From Actinomycetes bacterium (GTDB taxonomy: Bacteria > Actinomycetota > Actinomycetes > Streptosporangiales > Streptosporangiaceae), in contig JAFACJ010000162.1 of NCBI GenBank assembly GCA_023425615.1, positions 1-5,116 on the forward strand: a DNA stretch of 5,116 nucleotides. Reading direction: 5' to 3'. Positions 1 to 5,116 of this stretch are shown here, in pieces; the first letter of the stretch is position 1, and every line of letters begins with the position of its first letter. Both the position numbers and the translations under genes were made by a program. The notes beneath the pieces are model-generated. The model made no database searches, had not been told where the DNA came from, and was given only the letters and a program-made list of their open reading frames with translations.

Positions 1-572
1 GCGAGGTTCAGCGCGAGATCGTGCACGTACTGTGCCAGCGCGCGCTTGGCGAAGACATAGGCGTGGCCGCCGGGGTCCTTGCCGGGCTCCTGCACGATGC
101 CGTGGCTCATCAGCGCGGCGGCCGAGGCGGTCGCGATGATCGACGCGCCCTCGGACAGGTGCGGCAGCGCCGCCTGGATCGCGTTGATCGAACCGACGAG
201 GTTGGTGTCCACCACGTCCGACCACGCCTGGAGCGGCGGGTTGCCCTTCATGCCGGCGATGCCGGCCTGCGCGACGACGATGTCCACCTTGCCGAGTTCG
301 GCGATGCCCCGCGCCAGCGCGTCGCGCATCTGCTCGGCGACGCGCACGTCCGCCTGCACCGCCACGATGCGGCGGCCCTTCTCCTCGACCAGGCGGACCG
401 TCTCCTTCAGGTCCTCCGGTGTGGCAAGGGGGTAGTTGACGGTCTCCAGGCTCTGGCACAGGTCTACCGCGATGATGTCGGCGCCTTCCTCGGCGAGCCG
501 TACCGCGTGACTGCGACCCTGACCGCGCGCCGCGCCGGTGATGAACGCGACCTTGCCTTCAACACGTCCCAT
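1..572 (-). CDS. Mycofactocin-coupled SDR family oxidoreductase, 3' part cut by the window edge
   Basis: This gene starts at the ATG at 572 and runs off the left edge; 190 residues are visible. The family's usual length is roughly 270-280, so about a third is missing. The first residues (MGRVEGKVAFITGAARGQGR) match what I know of the mycofactocin-coupled SDR family (TIGR03971-type, including carveol dehydrogenase-like enzymes). The dinucleotide-binding motif TGAARGQG is at residues 12-19 and Asp37 ends strand beta-2. A long segment (about 38-75) then precedes ADV; this insertion is typical of the family and thought to bury the NAD. The active site is complete: Asn124, Ser150, and Tyr172 with Lys176 (YVFAK). 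The usual N(N)AG is AQAG (101-104). Members oxidise alcohols to ketones or aldehydes with tightly bound NAD that is re-oxidised through the redox cofactor mycofactocin. An AAGGAA ribosome site (582-587) lies 9 bases before the start. It is the third gene of the leftward unit, 46 bases after the previous stop. Substrate unknown; the mycofactocin link is inferred from sequence type. Confidence 0.9.
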   Translation of the reverse strand, partial: MGRVEGKVAFITGAARGQGRSHAVRLAEEGADIIAVDLCQSLETVNYPLATPEDLKETVRLVEEKGRRIVAVQADVRVAEQMRDALARGIAELGKVDIVVAQAGIAGMKGNPPLQAWSDVVDTNLVGSINAIQAALPHLSEGASIIATASAAALMSHGIVQEPGKDPGGHAYVFAKRALAQYVHDLALNL

Positions 573-618
573 GTGGTGCTGTTCCTTACTCTGTACTCGG
601 TGTTCCTCTGCGCCCGGA

Positions 619-1326
619 TCAGGTGTTCCGGCCGCCGTTGACGCCGACGATCTGCCCGGTGATGTATCCGGCCTCCTCGGAGATGAGGAAGGAGCAGGTC
701 GCGGCGATGTCCTCGGGTCTGCCGACACGGCGGACGGGCGTGCGCTGGATGTGGTCCTCGACGGTCCCGCCGAGCTGGCCCAGCGACTCGGCCTTGCGCA
801 GCAGCGGTGTGTCGACGAAACCGGGCGGTATCGCGTTGACGGTGATGCCGGCGGGGCCGAGTTCCAGGGCGAGTGACTTGGTCAGCCCGTTGACCGCCGA
901 CTTGGCCGCCACGTAGTGCGTCATGTACGGCTGGCCGGAGTGGGTGCTGGAGGAGGAGATGTTGACGATCCGCCCCCAGCCCGCCTCCGTCATGTCGGGG
1001 AGCACGGCCTGGACGCAGTGGAAGACGCCGTTCAGGTTGATGTCGAGGATCCGCTGCCAGTGCTCGAACGTCACCTTGCCGAAGCGCTTGGTGCCGCCGT
1101 CCACCCCGGCGTTGTTCACCAGGATGGTGACGGGGCCCAGGTCCTGCCTGATCCGGGCGAGCGCGTCGTCGATCTGCTCGCGGCTCGTCACGTCGACCTT
1201 GTAGGAGTGCGCGTCGTCCAGGGGGTTGAGGTCCAGCGTGGCGACACGGTACCCGTCGGCCTTCAGCCGTTCGGCGATCGCCAGGCCGATGCCCGAGGCG
1301 CCGCCGGTCACTACCGCGGTTCTCAC
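619..1326 (-). CDS. FabG-like short-chain dehydrogenase/reductase (classical SDR)
   Basis: A complete 235-residue classical SDR that interconverts an alcohol and a ketone with a nicotinamide cofactor in the cytoplasm. The Rossmann motif TGGASGIG is at residues 7-14. Asp32 at the end of beta-2 predicts NAD(H) over NADP(H). NNAG is at 71-74, the catalytic set is Asn97, Ser125, Tyr138 and Lys142 (YVAAK), and the PPGFVDTP segment is at 167-174. The C-terminus has TGQ followed by VNGG, where VDGG is more common. The segment after beta-2 is short, so the protein is slightly smaller than the usual 245-255. The start is GTG at 1326. It overlaps the dioxygenase stop in the sequence GTGA and has AGAGG 7 bases upstream; going further upstream would mean running deep into the preceding gene. 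Translational coupling to the oxygenase is likely. It resembles 3-hydroxyacyl-CoA, cyclic-alcohol and acetoacetyl-CoA dehydrogenases/reductases equally well. A role oxidising an intermediate of the pathway is inferred from context. Confidence 0.92.
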   Translation of the reverse strand: MRTAVVTGGASGIGLAIAERLKADGYRVATLDLNPLDDAHSYKVDVTSREQIDDALARIRQDLGPVTILVNNAGVDGGTKRFGKVTFEHWQRILDINLNGVFHCVQAVLPDMTEAGWGRIVNISSSSTHSGQPYMTHYVAAKSAVNGLTKSLALELGPAGITVNAIPPGFVDTPLLRKAESLGQLGGTVEDHIQRTPVRRVGRPEDIAATCSFLISEEAGYITGQIVGVNGGRNT

Positions 1327-2129
1327 GTGAATGCCTCTTCTCCGAAGATCGTGGTACGGCGCATCTCGCGTTCGGAGGACGCGTCGTAGGGGAGGGCACG
1401 GTGCAGCATGCCCGTGTTGTCCCACATGACGAGGTCGCCGACCGACCACTCGTGGGTGTAGCGGAAGCGTTCCTGCGTGCAGTAGTCGAGCAGTTCGTCC
1501 AGGAGCGCGCGGCTCTCGTCGGGGTCCATGCCGATCACGTGGTCGGCGGTCGCGCCGATGACGAACGAGCGCCTGCCGTCCTTGCGCTTCCAGACCAGGG
1601 ACACCTCCTGCTTGGGCAGGGAGTCCCACATGGCCTTCTCCCGGTCGCTGGCATCGGGCTTCACCAGCCGCTGTGCCGCGCCGAAGCTGTGCACCACGCG
1701 CAGCCCCTCATAGCGGGCGCGCTCCTTCTCCGGCATGTTCTCGTAGGCGGCGTAGGTGCTGGCGAACTCGGTGCCGCCGCCGACCATGGCCACATGCCGG
1801 GCGGTCAGGGTGGTCGCCTTGATCGGCACCGGGTCGGTGGTGCCGTCGATGTGCCAGTTGAAGGTGCCCTTGAGGTATTCGGCGGCGACGTTCTTGCTCC
1901 GGTCGAGGCTGACGGTGAACAGCTCGGAGCCGCCGACGTTCACCACCTCGCCGATCTTGCGGCTGAAGGCGAGCTGGGTCTCGTCGTCGAAGTCCGCGCC
2001 GCGGACCAGCAGGACGCCGCGCCACTTCAGCGCTTCCACGCACTGGCTGATCACCGCGTCGTCGAGCCAGTCGACGACGCCGGTCACCTCCACCCCCAAC
2101 GACGGATTCAGCGCTGTCGTCTGGATCAC
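1323..2129 (-). CDS. TauD/TfdA family Fe(II)/2-oxoglutarate-dependent dioxygenase
   Basis: A complete 268-residue protein, close to the family's usual 270-300. Members use O2 and 2-oxoglutarate to hydroxylate an unactivated carbon, often one next to a sulfonate, ether or amine, so that the product breaks down. The iron ligands are visible: His93-x-Asp95 in NWHIDG, and distal His243 in TGMLHRA. Arg258 lies 15 residues after the distal His, the spacing of the 2-oxoglutarate-binding Arg in TauD. The N-terminal part (LNPSLGVEVTGV, then RGVLLVRGADFDDE) and the block around VGGGTEFASTYAAYE are also typical of the fold. The GTG start at 2129 is chosen because GGAAGGGAG (2136-2144) sits 6 bases upstream. 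The reading frame stays open far upstream, but only as antisense to the aldehyde dehydrogenase. It is the first gene of the leftward unit and its stop overlaps the next start. The substrate cannot be assigned; taurine or 2,4-D use is not implied by family membership alone. Confidence 0.93.
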   Translation of the reverse strand: MIQTTALNPSLGVEVTGVVDWLDDAVISQCVEALKWRGVLLVRGADFDDETQLAFSRKIGEVVNVGGSELFTVSLDRSKNVAAEYLKGTFNWHIDGTTDPVPIKATTLTARHVAMVGGGTEFASTYAAYENMPEKERARYEGLRVVHSFGAAQRLVKPDASDREKAMWDSLPKQEVSLVWKRKDGRRSFVIGATADHVIGMDPDESRALLDELLDYCTQERFRYTHEWSVGDLVMWDNTGMLHRALPYDASSEREMRRTTIFGEEAFT

Positions 2130-2135
2130 GAGAAT

Positions 2136-2144
2136 CTCCCTTCC
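2136..2144 (-). promoter_or_regulatory. Ribosome binding site fixing the GTG start of the dioxygenase
   Basis: On the minus strand GGAAGGGAG ends 6 bases before GTG at 2129. It decides the start, because the frame has no upstream stop nearby and could otherwise be extended well past the intergenic region. Confidence 0.75.
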
Positions 2145-2149
2145 GAATG

Positions 2150-2166
2150 TGAGAACACTACTCTCA
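2150..2166. repeat. Inverted repeat TGAGA-N7-TCTCA, candidate operator
   Basis: Perfect 5-bp arms at 2150-2154 and 2162-2166 with a 7-base spacer, overlapping the proposed leftward -10 box. The left arm is part of GTGAGAA, which recurs at 2269-2275 in the opposite promoter. Size and placement suit a repressor dimer site, but arms this short can occur by chance. Confidence 0.4.
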
Positions 2167-2184
2167 TTTAAAGCCCTTCCGGAA
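2155..2184 (-). promoter_or_regulatory. Possible weak promoter for the dioxygenase operon
   Basis: On the minus strand TAGTGT (2160-2155) fits the TAnnnT pattern of a -10 box and would give a leader of about 18 bases before the GTG at 2129. At the -35 distance there is only TTCCGG (2184-2179), a poor match. That position is occupied by the palindrome CTTCCGGAAG, so a bound activator could replace a good -35 box. This is a tentative reading. Confidence 0.3.
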
Positions 2185-2212
2185 GTCCCCGGCCGTGCCG
2201 CGGTCCCGGGGA
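2176..2212. repeat. GC-rich palindrome and possible hairpin in the middle of the intergenic region
   Basis: CTTCCGGAAG (2176-2185) is a perfect 10-bp palindrome. Directly after it, TCCCCGG (2186-2192) pairs with CCGGGGA (2206-2212) around a 13-base loop. Both lie between the two promoters. They could bind protein or insulate the two units, but such pairs are frequent in DNA this rich in GC. Confidence 0.3.
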
Positions 2213-2234
2213 GGGGAGTGTCCTCGTACGATTG

Positions 2235-2254
2235 GCATTCTCCGTAGTGAATGC
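2235..2254. repeat. Inverted repeat GCATTC-N8-GAATGC, candidate regulator site
   Basis: Perfect 6-bp arms at 2235-2240 and 2249-2254 separated by 8 bases, so the arms are about 1.4 helical turns apart centre to centre. The repeat ends exactly where the proposed rightward -35 box (TTGATT) begins, the usual place for an activator. The arm core GAATG also occurs at 2145 and 2273. Confidence 0.4.
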
Positions 2255-2283
2255 TTGATTTGCAAGAAGTGAGAATGTAGTTT
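2255..2283 (+). promoter_or_regulatory. Putative housekeeping-type promoter for the aldehyde dehydrogenase operon
   Basis: TTGATT (2255-2260) and TAGTTT (2278-2283) are separated by exactly 17 bases and resemble the -35 and -10 boxes of the main actinobacterial sigma factor; the -10 match is only partial. The predicted start near 2290 gives a leader of about 17 bases. A strong ribosome site GAGGAGG (2296-2302) lies 4 bases before the ATG. A GTGAGAA copy lies in the spacer, and an inverted repeat abuts the -35 box. Confidence 0.5.
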
Positions 2284-2306
2284 CCAGCCATCGACGAGGA
2301 GGCAGG

Positions 2307-3773
2307 ATGGGATCTGACCACAAGGCGCCGGGCGTGACGAAGCGCCTGCTCATCGACGGGAAGCTGGTCGAGGCGGAGCGGACGTTCCCCTCGGTCAACC
2401 CCGCGACGGGAGAGCTGTACGGGCACGCGCCGGACGCCACGGTCGCCGACGCCGAGGCCGCCATCGCCGCGGCCCGCCGCGCGTTCGAGACCTCGGGCTG
2501 GGCCACGGACAAGGACCTGCGCGTCCGGTGCCTGCGGCAGCTGCACAAGGCGCTGGTCGAGCACGGCGACGAACTGCGCGAGGTGACGATCGCCGAGGTC
2601 GGCGCGACCCGCACGCTCACCCACGGACCCCAGCTCGATGACCCGGTCAGATATCTCGGCTACTACGCCGACCTGCTGGAGAACTACCCCCTGGTGCAGG
2701 AGCTGGGCGAGCTGGAGAGCCGCGGCCGGCGCCATCTGCGCTGGGTGGAGAAGGAGGCGGGCGGAGTCGTCTCGGCCATCCTGCCCTACAACTACCCCAA
2801 CCAGCTCGCCCTGGCCAAGATCGCGCCCGCGCTCGCCGCCGGCTGCACGGTCGTGCTGAAGGGCGCGCCCGACACCCCGCTGGTCACCCTGCCCCTGGGC
2901 GAGCTCATCGCCGAGCACACCGACATCCCGGCCGGCGTGATCAACGTGCTGTCCTCCTCCGACGTCGCCGTCGGCGAGATCATGACCACCCACCCGGACG
3001 TCGACATCATCAGCTTCACCGGCTCCACCGCCGTCGGCCGCCAGATCATGGCGGCGGCCAGCGCCACCGTGAAGAAGGTCTTCCTGGAGCTGGGCGGCAA
3101 GTCCGCGATGATCCTGCTCGACGACGCGGACTTCGACGCGGCGTCCATGTTCGCCGCCTTCACCATCTGCGCGCACGCGGGCCAGGGCTGCGCCCTCACC
3201 TCCCGGCTGCTGGTGCCCAGGGAACGCCACGACGAGGTCGCGCAGAAGGTCGCCGCCTTCATGGGCCGCGTCTCCTACGGCGACCCGAACGACACCAAGA
3301 CGTACATGGGCCCGCTCATCAGCGAGAAGCAGCGCGACAAGGTGCACGGCCTGGTCCAGCGGGCAGTCGAGGCAGGAGCCACGCTGGTGACCGGCGGCGA
3401 GAAGGTCGACCCCGGCTTCTTCTACAAGCCGACCCTGCTGGCGAACGTCGACCCCGACAGCGAGATCGCCCAGGACGAGGCGTTCGGGCCCGTCCTCGCG
3501 CTCATCCCCTACGACGGCGAGGACGAGGCGGTGCGCATCGCCAACAACTCCATCTACGGGCTGTCCGGCGCGGTGCACAGCGGCGACGAGGAACGCGCCA
3601 TCGCGGTGGCGCGGCGGATCCGCACCGGCACGTTCAGCATCAACGGGGGCAACTACTTCGGCTACGACGTGCCCTTCGGCGGCTACAAGCAGTCCGGCCT
3701 GGGCCGGGAGAGCGGCGTCGCCGGATTCGAGGAGTTCCTGGAGCTGAAGACCTTCGGAAAGGTGATCGCATGA
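2307..3773 (+). CDS. Aldehyde dehydrogenase (ALDH superfamily)
   Basis: A complete 488-residue NAD(P)-dependent aldehyde dehydrogenase, of normal family length, that oxidises an aldehyde to a carboxylate in the cytoplasm. Landmarks in order: Asn162 in PYNYP (oxyanion hole), Lys185 (cofactor ribose), FTGSTAVG at 237-244 (Rossmann turn), general-base Glu261 in LELGGK, nucleophile Cys295 in GQGCALTSR, Glu391 in EAFGPV, and PFGGYKQSG at 457-465. After Lys185 the sequence reads GAPDTP; the Glu that sets NAD preference in classical members is Pro188 here. This resembles an actinobacterial subgroup with KPAPDTP-like motifs, such as mycobacterial Rv0768-type enzymes (from memory). The ATG at 2307 has GAGGAGG 4 bases upstream. 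It is first in the rightward unit and its stop overlaps the next start (ATGA). It probably produces the acid used by the CoA-transferase. Physiological substrate unknown. Confidence 0.95.
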   Translation: MGSDHKAPGVTKRLLIDGKLVEAERTFPSVNPATGELYGHAPDATVADAEAAIAAARRAFETSGWATDKDLRVRCLRQLHKALVEHGDELREVTIAEVGATRTLTHGPQLDDPVRYLGYYADLLENYPLVQELGELESRGRRHLRWVEKEAGGVVSAILPYNYPNQLALAKIAPALAAGCTVVLKGAPDTPLVTLPLGELIAEHTDIPAGVINVLSSSDVAVGEIMTTHPDVDIISFTGSTAVGRQIMAAASATVKKVFLELGGKSAMILLDDADFDAASMFAAFTICAHAGQGCALTSRLLVPRERHDEVAQKVAAFMGRVSYGDPNDTKTYMGPLISEKQRDKVHGLVQRAVEAGATLVTGGEKVDPGFFYKPTLLANVDPDSEIAQDEAFGPVLALIPYDGEDEAVRIANNSIYGLSGAVHSGDEERAIAVARRIRTGTFSINGGNYFGYDVPFGGYKQSGLGRESGVAGFEEFLELKTFGKVIA

Positions 3774-4978
3774 GCGGCCCGCTGGAGGGCATCCGCGTCC
3801 TCGAAGTGGCGATGTACGGCTTCGTCCCGTCCGCGGGCGCGGTGCTCGCCGACTGGGGCGCCGATGTGATCAAGGTGGAGCACGCCGTCAACGGCGACCC
3901 GCAGCGCGGGCTCCGCCAGACCGGCACCTTCCGGGTGGAGGGCGACCCCAACCCCAACGTCGAGCACGCCAACCGCGGCAAGCGCAGCCTCGGCCTCGAC
4001 ATGTCCAAGCCCGAGGGCCGCGAGGTCCTCTACGAGCTGGCCAGGCGCGCCGATGTCTTCCTGACCAGCTTCCTGCCCTCCCACCGCGCCAAGTTCGGCA
4101 TCGACGTCGAGGACATCCGCGCGGTGAACCCGAACGTCGTCTACGCCAGGGGCAGCGCCCTGGGCCCGCGCGGCACGGAGTCCGACCGCGGCGGCTACGA
4201 CATGACGGCCTTCTGGTCGCGGGCGTCGACGGCCGCCAGCATCACCCCGCAGGGCTCGGCCGGGCTGATCAACCCGCCCGCCCCCGCCTACGGCGACACC
4301 GTCTCCGGCACGAACCTGGCGGGGGGCATCGCGGCGGCGCTGCTGAAGCGGGAGCGCACCGGCGAGCCGTCCGTCGTCGACGTCTCCCTGCTGGGCAGCG
4401 GCCTGTGGGCGATGGGCCACGGCATCGCGCTGTCCCTCCACCTGGACCAGGCGTGGACGGCGCCCCCGCTGGGCTCCCACGGCTCGGTGGCCAACCCCCT
4501 CTCGGGCCTGTACACCACGGCCGACGGACGCTACCTGAGCTTCGTCATGCTCCAGCCCGCCAAGTACTGGGCGGACGTGTGCCACCACATCGACCGCCCC
4601 GATCTGGCCGAGGACCCCCGCTTCGCCGACGCCGGGAAGATCGCCGAGCACACCGCCGAGGCCGTCGGGATCCTGCGCGAGGTCATCGCCACCCGCACCC
4701 TGGCGGAGTGGACCGAGCGCTTCGCCACTCTGGCGGGACCCTGGGCGCCGGTCCAAGACAGCCTCCAGGTGGGCGACGACGCCCAGATCCGCGCGAACGA
4801 CTACCTGGTCAAGGCGGGCGAACTGGAACTGGTCGCCAACCCCGTCCAGTTCGACGTGACGGCGCCCGACCTGTCCCCGGCCCCCGAGTTCGCCGCCCAG
4901 ACCGAGGAGATCCTCCTGGAACTGGGCCTGGACTGGGACCGCATCATCGCCCTGAAGACGGCGGGCGCGGTCACCTGA
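3770..4978 (+). CDS. Family III CoA-transferase (CaiB/BaiF type)
   Basis: A complete 402-residue protein, the usual size for family III CoA-transferases, which move CoA from one acyl-CoA to another carboxylate through an aspartyl anhydride intermediate. The N-terminal block (IRVLEVAMYGF, then LADWGADVIKVEH and GDP) is the CoA-binding Rossmann part. HANRGKRSLGLDM lies at 67-79. The catalytic Asp is Asp144 in GGYD. A GD pair (175-176) and the AGGIAAALL helix (184-192) follow. Tyr143 stands where alpha-methylacyl-CoA racemases, the main alternative in this family, have a catalytic His, so a transferase is favoured. The C-terminal domain around 240-370 is intact, ending in LELGLDWDRI. The ATG at 3770 overlaps the aldehyde dehydrogenase stop as ATGA, so translation is probably coupled. 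It is the last gene before a strong hairpin terminator. CoA donor and acceptor are unknown; activating the acid made by the upstream enzyme is inferred from context. Confidence 0.94.
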   Translation: MSGPLEGIRVLEVAMYGFVPSAGAVLADWGADVIKVEHAVNGDPQRGLRQTGTFRVEGDPNPNVEHANRGKRSLGLDMSKPEGREVLYELARRADVFLTSFLPSHRAKFGIDVEDIRAVNPNVVYARGSALGPRGTESDRGGYDMTAFWSRASTAASITPQGSAGLINPPAPAYGDTVSGTNLAGGIAAALLKRERTGEPSVVDVSLLGSGLWAMGHGIALSLHLDQAWTAPPLGSHGSVANPLSGLYTTADGRYLSFVMLQPAKYWADVCHHIDRPDLAEDPRFADAGKIAEHTAEAVGILREVIATRTLAEWTERFATLAGPWAPVQDSLQVGDDAQIRANDYLVKAGELELVANPVQFDVTAPDLSPAPEFAAQTEEILLELGLDWDRIIALKTAGAVT

Positions 4979-5034
4979 TCCCCGGGGCCACCGGAGGCGG
5001 GACCGACGATCCCCCGCCCTCACAGGCCCCGACC

Positions 5035-5068
5035 CCGGCGGGGTGGAGCGGCCACTCCACCCCGCCGG
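5035..5068 (+). terminator. Hairpin terminator after the CoA-transferase gene
   Basis: CCGGCGGGGTGGAG (5035-5048) pairs perfectly over 14 bp with CTCCACCCCGCCGG (5055-5068) around the 6-base loop CGGCCA. It begins 56 bases after the stop codon. No T run follows (ACCCCTTC), which is normal for actinobacterial terminators. The perfect stem makes it potentially bidirectional. Confidence 0.8.
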
Positions 5069-5116
5069 ACCCCTTCACGCGGTCACGGCCCCGCGCGGGT
5101 CAGGGGATCAGGGAGC
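5069..5116. other. Right-edge intergenic stretch with no identifiable gene
   Basis: After the terminator these 48 bases contain no start codon with a ribosome site and no recognisable coding sequence. A convergent minus-strand gene could end here (a TGA complement lies at 5100-5102), but too little is visible to call one. Confidence 0.4.

Larger units (their letters stand above)
2130..2306. promoter_or_regulatory. Divergent intergenic control region
   Basis: These 177 bases separate the start codons of the two divergent units and are the only clearly AT-richer part of the window. Both transcription units must start here unless there are internal promoters. The outer parts (about 2141-2172 and 2231-2290) are AT-richer and carry repeats of GAATG and GTGAGAA. 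The middle (2173-2220) is very GC-rich and carries a palindrome and a possible hairpin. No small gene with a convincing ribosome site is seen inside. A shared regulator acting on both units is a natural inference. Confidence 0.8.

Noticed and set aside
599..629. Direct repeat GGTGTTCC at 599-606 and 622-629 around the end of the FabG-like SDR gene
   Set aside because: Only 8 bp, one copy lies in coding sequence, and no further copies or symmetry suggest a site.
619..1629. An extended 336-residue version of the FabG-like SDR
   Set aside because: The additional N-terminal part is a frame-shifted reading of the dioxygenase gene; the Rossmann fold starts right at the GTG at 1326, which has a ribosome site.
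1401..2171. A 256-codon plus-strand open frame opposite the dioxygenase, and similar ones at 21-641 and 916-1389
   Set aside because: All are mirror frames of well-supported minus-strand genes and lack good ribosome sites or recognisable motifs.
1323..3578. A minus-strand reading frame open for 751 codons, joining the dioxygenase to a long stretch antisense to the aldehyde dehydrogenase
   Set aside because: Upstream of 2129 the translation is low-complexity Arg/Gly/Asp/Val-rich and runs opposite a clear enzyme gene; the ribosome site at 2136-2144 sets the real start. Open antisense frames are common in high-GC DNA.
3770..4978. Reading the cluster as a carnitine operon because of the CaiB-family gene
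   Set aside because: No carnitine dehydratase, acyl-CoA ligase, dehydrogenase or transporter is present, and CaiB-family proteins act on many substrates.
4996..5018. Weak hairpin GGCGGG/CCCGCC just after the CoA-transferase stop
   Set aside because: Only 6 bp with an 11-base loop; the hairpin at 5035-5068 is far stronger.
3683..5023. A 446-codon minus-strand open frame opposite the CoA-transferase
   Set aside because: Its composition is typical of an antisense shadow and it matches no family I recognise, while the plus strand encodes a full-length enzyme with catalytic residues.
5090..5099. Palindrome CCCGCGCGGG near the right edge
   Set aside because: A G/C-only 10-bp palindrome is expected by chance in this composition and has no context.
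1..5116. CRISPR arrays, tRNA/rRNA genes, transposons, toxin-antitoxin or defence genes, biosynthetic cluster core enzymes
   Set aside because: No spaced repeats, RNA gene structure, transposase motifs or such domains were seen; the coding space is filled by five metabolic enzymes.

Overview
This is an actinobacterial chromosomal segment, most likely from Streptomyces or a close relative. The DNA is very GC-rich with G/C at almost every third codon position. Two of the three complete or internally started minus-strand genes use GTG starts, and the hairpin terminator lacks a T tract. I saw no TTA (bldA-type) codon in the real genes. I see no tRNA, rRNA, CRISPR array, insertion sequence or phage gene.

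Layout: five genes form two divergent units around one 177-bp AT-richer intergenic region (2130-2306). The leftward unit reads, in order of transcription: a TauD/TfdA-type Fe(II)/2-oxoglutarate dioxygenase (2129-1323), a FabG-like short-chain dehydrogenase (SDR; 1326-619, start overlapping the previous stop by 4 bases), and, after a 46-base gap, a second SDR of the mycofactocin-coupled type (572 to beyond the left edge). The rightward unit is an aldehyde dehydrogenase (2307-3773) and a family III (CaiB/BaiF) CoA-transferase (3770-4978, ATGA overlap). A 14-bp-stem hairpin terminator follows at 5035-5068. The last 48 bases hold nothing I can name.

How the genes may work together (inference): the set looks like a peripheral catabolic pathway for a small organic molecule. 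The oxygenase would hydroxylate or dealkylate the substrate. The mycofactocin-dependent SDR and/or the NAD-type SDR would oxidise the resulting alcohol. The aldehyde dehydrogenase would make the carboxylate, and the CoA-transferase would activate it as a CoA thioester for beta-oxidation-like breakdown. The substrate cannot be read from the sequence. No regulator or transporter lies in the window.

The divergent intergenic region carries a plausible rightward promoter (TTGATT-17-TAGTTT) and a weaker leftward one. It also has copies of GTGAGAA/GAATGT next to both promoters and several short inverted repeats, which suggests both units are controlled together. The enzyme families are all known. 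What is less ordinary is the combination of a mycofactocin-type SDR, an Fe/2OG oxygenase, an aldehyde dehydrogenase and a CoA-transferase. I found no clear evidence of an entirely new kind of system.
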